Positions 1-6,501 are shown, numbered from the stretch's first letter. The stretch: 7,436 nucleotides of DNA from Alphaproteobacteria bacterium (GCA_030830465.1 JAURMY010000050.1:1-7436), one strand, 5' to 3'. Notes: a model not told the origin generated them from the letters alone. Numbers and translations are program-made.

Positions 1-2
1 AT

Positions 3-998
3 CTGACCTGGTTCAAATGGGAAAGCTATTCGACATGGCTGTCGGGCTTTGCGCTGATGTGCATGGTCTATTACGGCGGGGCCAGCCTGTTTCTGGTCGA
101 CCCGAACGTCTGGGACGTGTCCAACACCGTTGCGATCCTTACATCCATGGCCACGATCGCGCTGGGCTGGATCATCTATGATTTCATCTGCAAAAGCCGG
201 TTTGGCGATGACAACACCCGGTTGATGATCTTCCTTTATGTGGTGCTGGTTGCGATGGCCTGGGGCTATACCCAGATTTTCACCGGGCGCGCCGCCTTTG
301 TGCATCTAGGGGCCTTTACCGCCACCATCATGACGGCGAACGTGTTCTTCATCATCATGCCGAACCAGCGGATTGTGGTGGCGGACCTGAAAGCCGGGCG
401 CGTGCCCGATGCCAAATACGGCAAGATCGCCAAGCAACGGTCGACCCATAACAATTACCTGACCCTGCCGGTCATTTTTCTGATGCTGTCCAACCATTAC
501 CCGCTGGCCTTTGCGACCCAGTTCAACTGGGTCATCGCCAGTCTGGTGGTGCTGATGGGCGTGACGATCCGGCATTATTTCAACTCGGTTCATGCCCGCA
601 AGGGCAATCCAACCTGGACCTGGCTGGCGACCACCGTTCTGTTCATCCTGATCATGTGGCTTTCAACCGTGCCTGCGGTTCTGACCGGCGAAAAACAGGT
701 GCGGCTTGATCCGTTTTCCACCCGTTTGGCCGCATCGGATGACTTTCCAAAAGTCGCGGAAGTGGTGATGGGGCGTTGCTCCATGTGCCACGCCACCGAG
801 CCGGTCTATGAGGGGGTCCACCGGGCGCCAAAGGGTGTCTTGCTGGAAACAGAAGGCGAAATTGCATCCCGTGGCCGCGAGATTTACTTGCAGGCGGGCC
901 TGTCCCATGCGATGCCGCCGGCGAATGTGTCATTCATGGAAGACGATGAGCGCCGGCTGATCGTGGCCTGGTACAAAAACACGGCCGCCATGAACTGA
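3..998 (+). CDS. puuD: Urate hydroxylase PuuD, membrane urate oxidase with cytochrome c domain (5' partial)
   Basis: This is an integral membrane urate oxidase that hydroxylates urate to 5-hydroxyisourate in purine degradation and passes electrons to its own C-terminal cytochrome c domain rather than to oxygen with H2O2 release (family knowledge: Urate_ox_N plus cytochrome c). The frame is open from base 3, so the true start lies outside the window; an internal ATG at 57 is not the start, because the codons before it (TWFKWESYSTWLSGFAL) read as typical PuuD sequence. Several hydrophobic helices span roughly 3-660, with the conserved HNNYLTLPV and SNHYPLAF stretches. A haem-binding CSMCH lies at 777-791, and HAMPP at 906-920 offers a likely axial methionine (912). 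About 331 residues of an expected ~400 are visible. The gene ends 47 bases before the MMPL exporter, and no other purine genes are in view. Confidence 0.93.
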   Translation: MTWFKWESYSTWLSGFALMCMVYYGGASLFLVDPNVWDVSNTVAILTSMATIALGWIIYDFICKSRFGDDNTRLMIFLYVVLVAMAWGYTQIFTGRAAFVHLGAFTATIMTANVFFIIMPNQRIVVADLKAGRVPDAKYGKIAKQRSTHNNYLTLPVIFLMLSNHYPLAFATQFNWVIASLVVLMGVTIRHYFNSVHARKGNPTWTWLATTVLFILIMWLSTVPAVLTGEKQVRLDPFSTRLAASDDFPKVAEVVMGRCSMCHATEPVYEGVHRAPKGVLLETEGEIASRGREIYLQAGLSHAMPPANVSFMEDDERRLIVAWYKNTAAMN

Positions 999-1045
999 AA
1001 CAACAAGAAACGGCAGCACGCGCCGGCGGTTACAGGTCAGAGCTA

Positions 1046-3331
1046 TTGAAGTTTCTCATTCGGGCGATTCTTGCGATTTCGGTGCGCCGGCCGAAAACGT
1101 TGTTGGCGCTGTGCCTTGCTCTGGCATTTGCGTCATTGCTGGGGGTCACCCGGATCGGTTTTGACGACGGGTTGCGGTCGGTTTTCGCCTCGGACAGTCA
1201 GGTTTTTCAGGATTACGTGGATAATTCCGAAAGTTTCGCCCATAGCGAAACCGATATTGCCGTGCTGTTCACGGCCCCTGACGGGTTGAACGGTGACAGT
1301 CTGGCCCTGTTGCAGGATTTCGTTCTTGAAGCGCAGTTTCTGGACGGGGTGGATGCGGTTTTTTCACTGTTCAGCTTACAGCATAACGACCCGGCAACCG
1401 GTAATCCTGTCGCTTTGATGCCCTCTGATCTGCAAGACGAGGCGGCCGTCCAAGCGGCCTTGGCGGCGGTGAACACCCTGCCCGGCACCGGGTCCAGGGT
1501 GATTTCCAAAGACCACGCGCAGACGGTTGTGATGCTTTCACTGGGACAGGCGATGGCCGACATGAAAGGGAGTTCGAGCACCCTTCGGCAATTGACCGCG
1601 CTGGCCGGCAAGATGACCGCAGGCACGGATATCACCATAGGCTTCACCGGGTTGCTGTCGATCCGCGACCAGATCATTTCGGGGCTGAAATCCGATCAGA
1701 TCAGGATCAACCTGATCGGCGCTTTGCTGGGGTTGATCGTGTCGTTTGCCCTGTTCCGCAGTTTCTGGGTGACGGTCCTGAACACCGCCATCCCGATGTC
1801 GGCACTGGTGTTTTGTCTTGGGGCCTTTGGCTGGATGGGGCTGTCAATCAATGCCCTTAGCAACGCTTTGCCGGTGCTGATACTGGTTCTGGCCAGTTCC
1901 GACAGCATTCATATGACTTATGAGGTCAGGCGGCTGACCGGCATGGGCCAGACGGTTGAGGCCGCAGTGATCCGGTCGGTCAAGGACATTGCCGGGCCCT
2001 GTGTTCTGACATCGCTGACGACCATTCTTGCCTTTACCAGCCTGTTCATCTCGGACTCGCCGGTTGTCCGGCAACTGGCCGCTACCGGCGCCGTGGGCGT
2101 ATTCATCGCGATGCTGACGGTCGTTTTCCTGCATCCGATGGTTTTCCTGCTGGCCGGACGGTTTGAAACCGTGCGGCGCGCCTTGCCGGTGAAGGCCGCC
2201 GTTTTGCAGGCGCCGCGTTTCGGCGCTGCCTTGTTTCGCGGTCCGGTTCGCCGGTTCAAATTCGTCTCGGCCCTGGCAGCCGCCTTGTGCGTGGTTTCAA
2301 TCGCAACCCTCTATCCGATTGAGGCGAAATACAGGATTTTGGAAAACATCGACCCCAGTCTGCCGGTCGCAAAGGTCATGGCCGAGGTTGAAACGATCAC
2401 CGGGCCGATCACCTCGATTGATGTTCCTGTGGCGGTTGCGCCGGGCCATTCCGCGTTTGACCCAGAGGCCGAGGCGGACCTGCGGGCCTTGCACGCCAGC
2501 TTACAGACCGTCGCCGGGGTTCAGTCCGTGATTTCGCTGGAAACGCTGATCCGGCAACTGCCGGACCTGGCCCCGGACGCCAAGGCCGAACGGTTGCAGG
2601 ACATTCTTAAGAAACTGCCGGGCCGGTTTCGCAATCGTATGATCAATGACAACGGCACATCGCTTCAGATCATGGTGATGGTGGACGATCAGGGATCGGG
2701 TCAGGTTTTGACCGCCGCGAGAAACATCGAGACGGCCCTGACAAGCGTTCCGCTGAAGGTGTTGAAACCGGGACGGCCGACCGGCTTTTTGGTCATGTCG
2801 TCGGCGCTTGCAAATGTGATGATCCGGCAGTTGACCTTCAGTTTTCTTCTGGCCGCCCTGACCTGCCCCTTGTTGATCGGGCTGTGGTTCCGGCGGGCCG
2901 ATTTTGCCTTTGCCGCCATTGTCCCGAACGTATTGCCGATCACGCTTGTCGGGGCCGGCCTGACCTGGGGCGGGCTGGGTATCCAGTTCAACAGCGCGCT
3001 GGCCCTGACCATCGCCTTTGGTATTGCGCTGGACGATTCCATCCATGTTTTCAACCGGATCGCGCTTGAAGAAAAATCTTCGGGCCGCAAGGTATCCGCC
3101 GCGCAAATCGTCGAGGCGATGCGCCATATCGGGCCGGTTCTGGTGACCACCACCGTTATTCTGTCGGCTGGCCTGATCGCCACCCAGATCAGCGATATGC
3201 CGATGGTGCGCTTGTTCGGCCTGCTTTGCGTGGCGACTTTCCTGCTCGCGTTAATGTGCGTGCTTTTTGTTCTGCCGGCACTGCTAAGTTGGTTTTCTTC
3301 TGGAAAAGAAGCCCCTAGTCTGGCCGCATGA
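1046..3331 (+). CDS. MMPL/RND-superfamily exporter, 761 aa
   Basis: This is a predicted inner-membrane, proton-driven exporter of the RND superfamily (MMPL/COG1033-like, as in lipid or hopanoid transporters); the substrate is unknown. It has the duplicated RND layout. TM1 is near residues 18-36, followed by a periplasmic domain to about 220 and five helices to about 370. A second half repeats this, with a helix near 405-425, a periplasmic domain to about 595 and helices to about 750. The proton-relay region of the fourth helix of each half is visible: SSDSIH with D286 in the first half and LDDSIH with D663/D664 in the second. The start is TTG: the next in-frame ATG falls about 120 residues in and would remove TM1, and AGGTCAG precedes the TTG at a workable distance. 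The stop codon overlaps the ATG of the next gene (ATGA), implying coupling. There are no outer-membrane or adaptor partners in view, so it is not a classical tripartite pump. Confidence 0.88.
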   Translation: MKFLIRAILAISVRRPKTLLALCLALAFASLLGVTRIGFDDGLRSVFASDSQVFQDYVDNSESFAHSETDIAVLFTAPDGLNGDSLALLQDFVLEAQFLDGVDAVFSLFSLQHNDPATGNPVALMPSDLQDEAAVQAALAAVNTLPGTGSRVISKDHAQTVVMLSLGQAMADMKGSSSTLRQLTALAGKMTAGTDITIGFTGLLSIRDQIISGLKSDQIRINLIGALLGLIVSFALFRSFWVTVLNTAIPMSALVFCLGAFGWMGLSINALSNALPVLILVLASSDSIHMTYEVRRLTGMGQTVEAAVIRSVKDIAGPCVLTSLTTILAFTSLFISDSPVVRQLAATGAVGVFIAMLTVVFLHPMVFLLAGRFETVRRALPVKAAVLQAPRFGAALFRGPVRRFKFVSALAAALCVVSIATLYPIEAKYRILENIDPSLPVAKVMAEVETITGPITSIDVPVAVAPGHSAFDPEAEADLRALHASLQTVAGVQSVISLETLIRQLPDLAPDAKAERLQDILKKLPGRFRNRMINDNGTSLQIMVMVDDQGSGQVLTAARNIETALTSVPLKVLKPGRPTGFLVMSSALANVMIRQLTFSFLLAALTCPLLIGLWFRRADFAFAAIVPNVLPITLVGAGLTWGGLGIQFNSALALTIAFGIALDDSIHVFNRIALEEKSSGRKVSAAQIVEAMRHIGPVLVTTTVILSAGLIATQISDMPMVRLFGLLCVATFLLALMCVLFVLPALLSWFSSGKEAPSLAA

Positions 3332-3840
3332 CGTTTTTGCGACACCTGATCCTGTTGATCCTGCTGACGGTCCCGGCCCAATCGCAGGCCGGAACCGTGA
3401 CCGACCGCTTTCTTGGCGTGTTTTCCGGCGACGGGCTGGTCACCGAACTGGGTCAGGACAGCTCTGAGGCGCTGCGGTGCCGGATGGTTGGAAAATCTGT
3501 TGGTGAGAATCAGGTCAATCTGACCGGGAAATGCGTGACACCGCGCGGTGCCACCAATGTTGTCCTGATGCTGGCGCAGGATGCCGTCGGGGCGCGGTTC
3601 GCGGCCAAGGTCGTATTCGCGGCCAACAACACGGCGCTGGAGCTGAATGGCGGGCGCGAGGACGATACGATCACTCTGGCCACCAAAGCGCCGATTGATC
3701 AAGACGGCACCAATATCACCGCCGAACTGAAACTGGTGGCGGCGGTCGGAGGCAATATCGAAATGTCGAACCTTTTGACGGATACCGAAACCGGCAAACA
3801 AACCCGCGCCTTTCAAATCACCCTGATCCGCAAACGCTGA
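3328..3840 (+). CDS. Exported protein of unknown function, 170 aa, coupled to the MMPL exporter
   Basis: I do not recognise the family with certainty. The protein begins with a basic MTFLRH and a leucine/isoleucine-rich core, then AQSQA-G, a good signal peptidase I site after A21, so a periplasmic product of about 149 residues is likely. The mature part opens with DRFLGVFSGDG, a glycine/aromatic pattern common in small lipocalin-like or beta-barrel periplasmic proteins. It has alternating hydrophobic segments (VVLMLAQ, ARFAAKVVF, ITAELKLVAAV) that suggest mostly beta structure. Two cysteines, C51 and C69, could form a disulphide. There is no lipobox cysteine after the signal, so it is soluble rather than a lipoprotein. 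The ATG overlaps the exporter stop by 4 bases, so it is probably made with the exporter and may be a periplasmic accessory to it (inference). Confidence 0.75.
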   Translation: MTFLRHLILLILLTVPAQSQAGTVTDRFLGVFSGDGLVTELGQDSSEALRCRMVGKSVGENQVNLTGKCVTPRGATNVVLMLAQDAVGARFAAKVVFAANNTALELNGGREDDTITLATKAPIDQDGTNITAELKLVAAVGGNIEMSNLLTDTETGKQTRAFQITLIRKR

Positions 3841-3868
3841 GCATCCAAAACCCGTTGCATTTTAGGGA

Positions 3869-3883
3869 TTAAACTCCGGTTCA
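3869..3883. promoter_or_regulatory. CtrA-like box upstream of motB
   Basis: TTAA-N7-TTCA, one mismatch from the palindromic CtrA consensus TTAA-N7-TTAA, lies about 50 bases before the motB ATG. CtrA controls flagellar genes in several Rhodobacteraceae (established). The match is short and could be chance, but similar boxes precede flgE and fliC in this window. Confidence 0.4.
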
Positions 3884-3893
3884 CCCCGGTTTG
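3871..3893 (+). terminator. Weak hairpin after the exporter operon (possible terminator)
   Basis: AAAC-T-CCGG, a 6-base loop TTCACC, then CCGG-TTTG forms a short stem with one bulged T, followed by a T-rich TTTGTT. It lies 30 bases after the stop of the exported protein and could end the upstream transcript. The stem is short and it overlaps the CtrA-like box at 3869-3883, so the two readings compete. Confidence 0.3.
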
Positions 3894-3903
3894 TTAAACA
3901 AAC
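3889..3903. repeat. Palindrome upstream of motB
   Basis: GTTTGTTAAACAAAC is a perfect inverted repeat with 7-base arms around a single central A. It sits 29 bases before the motB start, between the CtrA-like box and a purine-rich ribosome-binding region (GAGGGTGGG). It has no T-run after it, so an operator or protein-binding site is more likely than a terminator. No regulator is implied by the sequence. Confidence 0.4.
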
Positions 3904-3932
3904 ACCCGAGGACATGAGGGTGGGTAAACCGG

Positions 3933-4799
3933 ATGGCGGATTCAGGTAATCTTGCGCCAATAATCGTTAAGAAGAAAAAGGTGATCGCCGGCGGCGGTCA
4001 TCACGGCGGCGCATGGAAAGGGGCCTATGCGGATTTCGTGACCGCCATGATGGCCTTTTTCATGTTGATGTGGCTGCTGAACGCAACCACAGAAAAACAG
4101 CGCAAAGGCATTGCCGACTATTTCAACCCGACGATTCCGGTCAACCGGGTTTCCGGCGGCGGCGAAGGGATGTTCGGCGGCGACAGCGTTTTTTCAGAGG
4201 ATGCCTTGCCGCAAAACGGCACCGGCGGGTCGGACAAATCACCGTCGATTGAACGGCAGGCCAGCGGCAGTACCGGGGTTGATGTCAGCCAAACGGCGGA
4301 ACAATCCATCGGCGATCGCGACGCCTTTGAAGCGATTCAAAAGATGTTTTCCGGCAACTCCGGCGAAAGCGCCGTGGCCGATGACTTGTTGCAACACATC
4401 CTGACGCGGGTCACCGACGAAGGCCTGATCGTCGAGATTTTCGATTTGCCCGACGAACCGCTTTTCCAGCGCGAGGGCACCGAACCCTCGGAATTGCTGC
4501 GCAAACTGATCGCGATGATCGCCGAAACTTTTGCAATCACCACGAACCCGCTGGCGGTTAACGGGCACACGCGGTCCTATGCGATCACGCTGAAAGTCAA
4601 TCCCGGCTGGGATCTTTCCACGGCGCAGGCCCATGTGGTGCGGCGTTTGCTGGCAGAGGATGGGTTTGACCCAGAGCGTATTCAGCGGGTGACCGGTTGG
4701 TCTGACCGTAAACTTGTAACCGTGAACCCGATGGCCGTGCGCAACAACCGGCTGGAACTGGTATTGCTGCGGTCACGGGGGCCGGAAGGACAGAAATAA
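3933..4799 (+). CDS. motB: Flagellar motor stator protein MotB
   Basis: This is a stator subunit that pairs with MotA to carry ions through the inner membrane and anchors to peptidoglycan to drive the flagellar motor. A short basic N-terminus (VKKKKVIAGGGHHGG) leads into a single membrane helix near residues 30-50, YADFVTAMMAFFMLMWLL, with the essential proton-binding aspartate at D34. A glycine/serine-rich, probably disordered linker covers about 70-125. The C-terminal OmpA-like domain covers about 180-280, with GHTR at 211-214, WDLS at 226-229 and RNNRLE at 270-275. Against the usual OmpA pattern, the aspartate of GHTD is R214, and the arginine of LSxxRA is Q232; these are the two residues that bind diaminopimelate in classical members. 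motA is not adjacent. The ATG has GGTGGG 8 bases upstream. It lies 84 bases before flgE on the same strand. Confidence 0.9.
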   Translation: MADSGNLAPIIVKKKKVIAGGGHHGGAWKGAYADFVTAMMAFFMLMWLLNATTEKQRKGIADYFNPTIPVNRVSGGGEGMFGGDSVFSEDALPQNGTGGSDKSPSIERQASGSTGVDVSQTAEQSIGDRDAFEAIQKMFSGNSGESAVADDLLQHILTRVTDEGLIVEIFDLPDEPLFQREGTEPSELLRKLIAMIAETFAITTNPLAVNGHTRSYAITLKVNPGWDLSTAQAHVVRRLLAEDGFDPERIQRVTGWSDRKLVTVNPMAVRNNRLELVLLRSRGPEGQK

Positions 4800-4816
4800 G
4801 TCTATCATTCTAATTG

Positions 4817-4831
4817 TTAGGCCCCTGTTAA
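4817..4831. promoter_or_regulatory. CtrA-like box upstream of flgE
   Basis: TTAG-N7-TTAA has one mismatch from TTAA-N7-TTAA and lies 53 bases before the flgE ATG in the 84-base motB-flgE gap. A weak GCCC/GGGC hairpin (4821-4835) overlaps it but has no T-run. flgE has its own ribosome-binding site, AGAAAGG, 6 bases before the start. The box suggests a separate flgE promoter. Confidence 0.4.
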
Positions 4832-4883
4832 GGGCTGTTGGGGATAGTCATGCGACCGGACTTTTGCTGCAGAAAGGCGCAAA

Positions 4884-6425
4884 ATGACAATATCTTCCTC
4901 ACTGATCGCGGGCGTTGCTGGCCTGAACGTCAATGCCAGCCGTCTGGCGACGATCTCGGACAATATCGCGAATTCCTCGACCTACGGCTATAAACGCGCG
5001 GTTGCGGATTTTCATTCGCTGGTTCTGAACAACGGCAATGGTGCCTATTCTGCTGGCGGCGTTCGGGTTTCAACCCATCGGGATATCGATTCGCCCGGCC
5101 CCCTGATCACCACCAGCAATCCGACGGATATCGCAATTGCAGGCCGCGGCATGCTGCCGGTAACACCAATCACCGCGCTGGACGGCAACGATGCCTCGCT
5201 GCCGCTGATGCTGGTCACCACCGGATCTTTCAGACCTGACAATCAGGGGATATTGCGGACCGAAAGCGGTCTTGTTCTGATGGGCTGGCCGGCCAGTTCG
5301 GACGGCTCAATCCCCAGTTATTCACGCGACACAGCAGACGGGCTGGAACCTGTCGCGGTCGATTTTAACCAGTTTGCCGGCGATCCGACGACCAGCATCA
5401 CCATGGGTGTCAACCTGCCCGCCACAGCCACAAGAGCGGGGGAATCCGGTGATGCCCTTGATTTATCGGTAGAATATTATGGCAATCTTGGCACATCGGA
5501 AACGCTGGGGGTCACCTTCACGCCAACGGTGCCGGGCAGCGGTCAATCGAATGAATGGACGATGGTGATTACCGACTCGGCTTCTGCCGGGGCGGTCATT
5601 GGCGAATACACCGTGACCTTTGACGATACACGTGGCGCGGGCGGCACGATCGCCTCGGTGGCGACGGTTTCAGGCGGGGCCTATGACGCCGCAACCGGGG
5701 ATATTTCGCTGACGGTCGGGGGCGGGCCGATGAACCTCAATATCGGCATGCCGGGCCAATCCGACGGCCTGTCACAATTGTCGGACGCCTTTGCCCCGGT
5801 TTCGATCAACAAGGACGGCTCGCCCGTCGGCAACCTGACTTCGGTTGAAATTGACGCCAACGGCTATGTCAACGCGATCTATGATATCGGCTTTACCCGC
5901 ACGATCTATCAGGTGCCGCTGGTGGATGTCCCCAACCCGAACGGCCTGCTGGCGCTTGACAATCAGGCCTACCAGATTTCGCCGGCAAGCGGATCGTTCT
6001 TTCTGTGGGAGGCGGGACACGGCCCGACAGGGGATGTGATCGGTTTTGCCCGCGAAGAATCCACAACCGACGTGGCGGGTGAACTGACCCAACTGATCCA
6101 GACACAGCGGGCCTATTCCTCGAACGCCAAGATCATTCAAACCGTGGAATTGTCCTTGGCGGTGGCGACGGATTTGCCGGTCGAGATTTCATTTTGGGTC
6201 TTGTTCATACCCATGTTGATGGATTTCAGCGTTTGTAGCGCAACAAGGCTGCTGGTGTTGGTAAGAATACTAGACATGTTCATTCCTTTAGACGAACGGC
6301 GTTTCTTTTACGCCGGATTGCGATTTGCCGCCGGTGGGCGGAAGGCTCGTCTTTCTGACTTTTGCGGATACAGGACCCAGTGCCTGCTCCGCGCCACCCT
6401 TCACAGATGCTGGGACCGATCGTGA
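4884..6425 (+). CDS. flgE: Flagellar hook protein FlgE, C-terminus replaced by antisense fliC read-through (chimeric ORF)
   Basis: Residues 1 to about 421 are a normal hook protein, which polymerises into the universal joint between rod and filament. The N-terminal D0 helix is clear (SLIAGVAGLNVNASRLATIS, then DNIANSSTYGYKRA), followed by a threonine/glycine-rich beta central region and the C-terminal signature GELTQLIQTQRAYSSNAKII with QTV at residues 419-421. Family members then continue with a D-E-M/L-type helix and end some 12-15 residues later. Here the frame leaves that path at about 6147 and runs through the reverse strand of a flagellin 5' end and its leader, adding about 91 unrelated residues (LSLAVATDLP...CWDRS) before TGA. 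The tail is hydrophobic in places and contains cysteines, unlike axial proteins. The C-terminal D0 helix is therefore incomplete, and normal hook assembly is doubtful. The start is supported by AGAAAGG 6 bases upstream. Confidence 0.88.
   Translation: MTISSSLIAGVAGLNVNASRLATISDNIANSSTYGYKRAVADFHSLVLNNGNGAYSAGGVRVSTHRDIDSPGPLITTSNPTDIAIAGRGMLPVTPITALDGNDASLPLMLVTTGSFRPDNQGILRTESGLVLMGWPASSDGSIPSYSRDTADGLEPVAVDFNQFAGDPTTSITMGVNLPATATRAGESGDALDLSVEYYGNLGTSETLGVTFTPTVPGSGQSNEWTMVITDSASAGAVIGEYTVTFDDTRGAGGTIASVATVSGGAYDAATGDISLTVGGGPMNLNIGMPGQSDGLSQLSDAFAPVSINKDGSPVGNLTSVEIDANGYVNAIYDIGFTRTIYQVPLVDVPNPNGLLALDNQAYQISPASGSFFLWEAGHGPTGDVIGFAREESTTDVAGELTQLIQTQRAYSSNAKIIQTVELSLAVATDLPVEISFWVLFIPMLMDFSVCSATRLLVLVRILDMFIPLDERRFFYAGLRFAAGGRKARLSDFCGYRTQCLLRATLHRCWDRS
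6137..6277 (-). pseudogene. fliC: Flagellin 5' fragment (first 44 codons)
   Basis: On the - strand, the ATG at 6277 begins MSSILTNTSSLVALQTLKSI and continues with NMGMNKTQNEIS, TGKSVATAKDN. This is the conserved N-terminal D0 region of an alphaproteobacterial flagellin, the filament subunit secreted through the flagellar export channel. Conserved landmarks are the N-terminal ILTN, the S/NxxLxALQ helix and the ISTGKxVxxAKDN segment. After KDNS (codon 44) the frame enters reversed flgE, adds T and V and stops at TGA (6139-6137), whereas flagellins run about 270-500 residues. AAAGGA at 6289-6284 sits 6 bases before this ATG. The alternative ATG at 6283 is adjacent to that site and therefore unlikely. 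The fragment follows flgN on the same strand, consistent with a flgJ-flgN-fliC order before the break. Confidence 0.88.
6144..6152. other. Rearrangement breakpoint joining flgE head-on to fliC
   Basis: Sequence left of about 6148 is flgE on the + strand (ACC GTG GA...); sequence right of about 6146 is flagellin on the - strand (AAG GAC AAT TCC reading leftward). The bases GGA at 6146-6148 could belong to either parent, leaving room for a 2-3 base microhomology. No insertion-sequence end, target duplication or long repeat is visible. A deletion, an inversion whose other end lies elsewhere, or a chimeric assembly would all look like this. Confidence 0.8.
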
Positions 6426-6435
6426 CGTGCAGGTC

Positions 6436-6450
6436 TTAAAACTTGAATAA
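6436..6450. promoter_or_regulatory. CtrA-like box upstream of fliC
   Basis: Read on the - strand this is TTAT-N7-TTAA, one mismatch from TTAA-N7-TTAA, about 160 bases upstream of the fliC start. It overlaps the hairpin at 6442-6460 and its T-run, so it may be only terminator sequence. Confidence 0.3.
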
Positions 6451-6460
6451 CCCGTTCAAG
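6438..6460 (-). terminator. Rho-independent-like terminator after flgN
   Basis: On the - strand, CTTGAA (6460-6455), a 7-base loop CGGGTTA and TTCAAG (6447-6442) form a 6-bp stem followed by TTTT (6441-6438). It lies about 42 bases past the flgN stop and would separate the flgJ-flgN transcript from fliC. The stem is short and AT-rich, so it would be a weak terminator. Confidence 0.4.
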
Positions 6461-6501
6461 GAATTACAGAAAATTCACGACAATACTGAAATGAATAGCG
6501 G

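Larger units (their letters stand above)
6278..6501 (-). promoter_or_regulatory. fliC leader and promoter region
   Basis: This is a 224-base stretch between the flgN stop and the fliC start. It holds an AT-rich part near flgN (6436-6500) with a hairpin and a CtrA-like box, then a GC-richer part ending in the fliC ribosome-binding site at 6284-6289. One - strand frame is open from 6455 to 6291 and ends in LPPTGGKSQSGVKETPFV, but it has no ATG and no convincing start. No clear sigma-28 promoter was found. Because the length and layout look like an intact flagellin upstream region, the break affects the coding part of fliC only. Confidence 0.55.

Noticed and set aside
999..1045. Terminator between puuD and the exporter
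   Set aside because: A small CGCCGGCG palindrome is present but has no adequate stem-loop or T-run.
2501..3127. 208-codon - strand open frame inside the exporter
   Set aside because: Same shadow pattern, very basic and glutamine/glycine rich, no ribosome-binding site, fully inside a well supported gene.
2701..3816. Long - strand open frame (371 codons) opposite the exporter and the exported protein
   Set aside because: It is antisense to two genes with clear domain and signal-peptide features; its sequence is rich in R, Q, G and H with no recognisable family, typical of shadow frames in GC-rich DNA.
6381..6396. Possible sigma-54 promoter upstream of fliC (TGGCGC-N5-AGGCA on the - strand)
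   Set aside because: GG and GC have the right spacing, but the -12 element lacks TTGC and the match is too weak; no enhancer site is evident.
4884..6425. Taking the 513-residue frame as a naturally long FlgE
   Set aside because: The extra residues are exactly the antisense of a flagellin start and its leader, so the length comes from a junction, not from a real domain.
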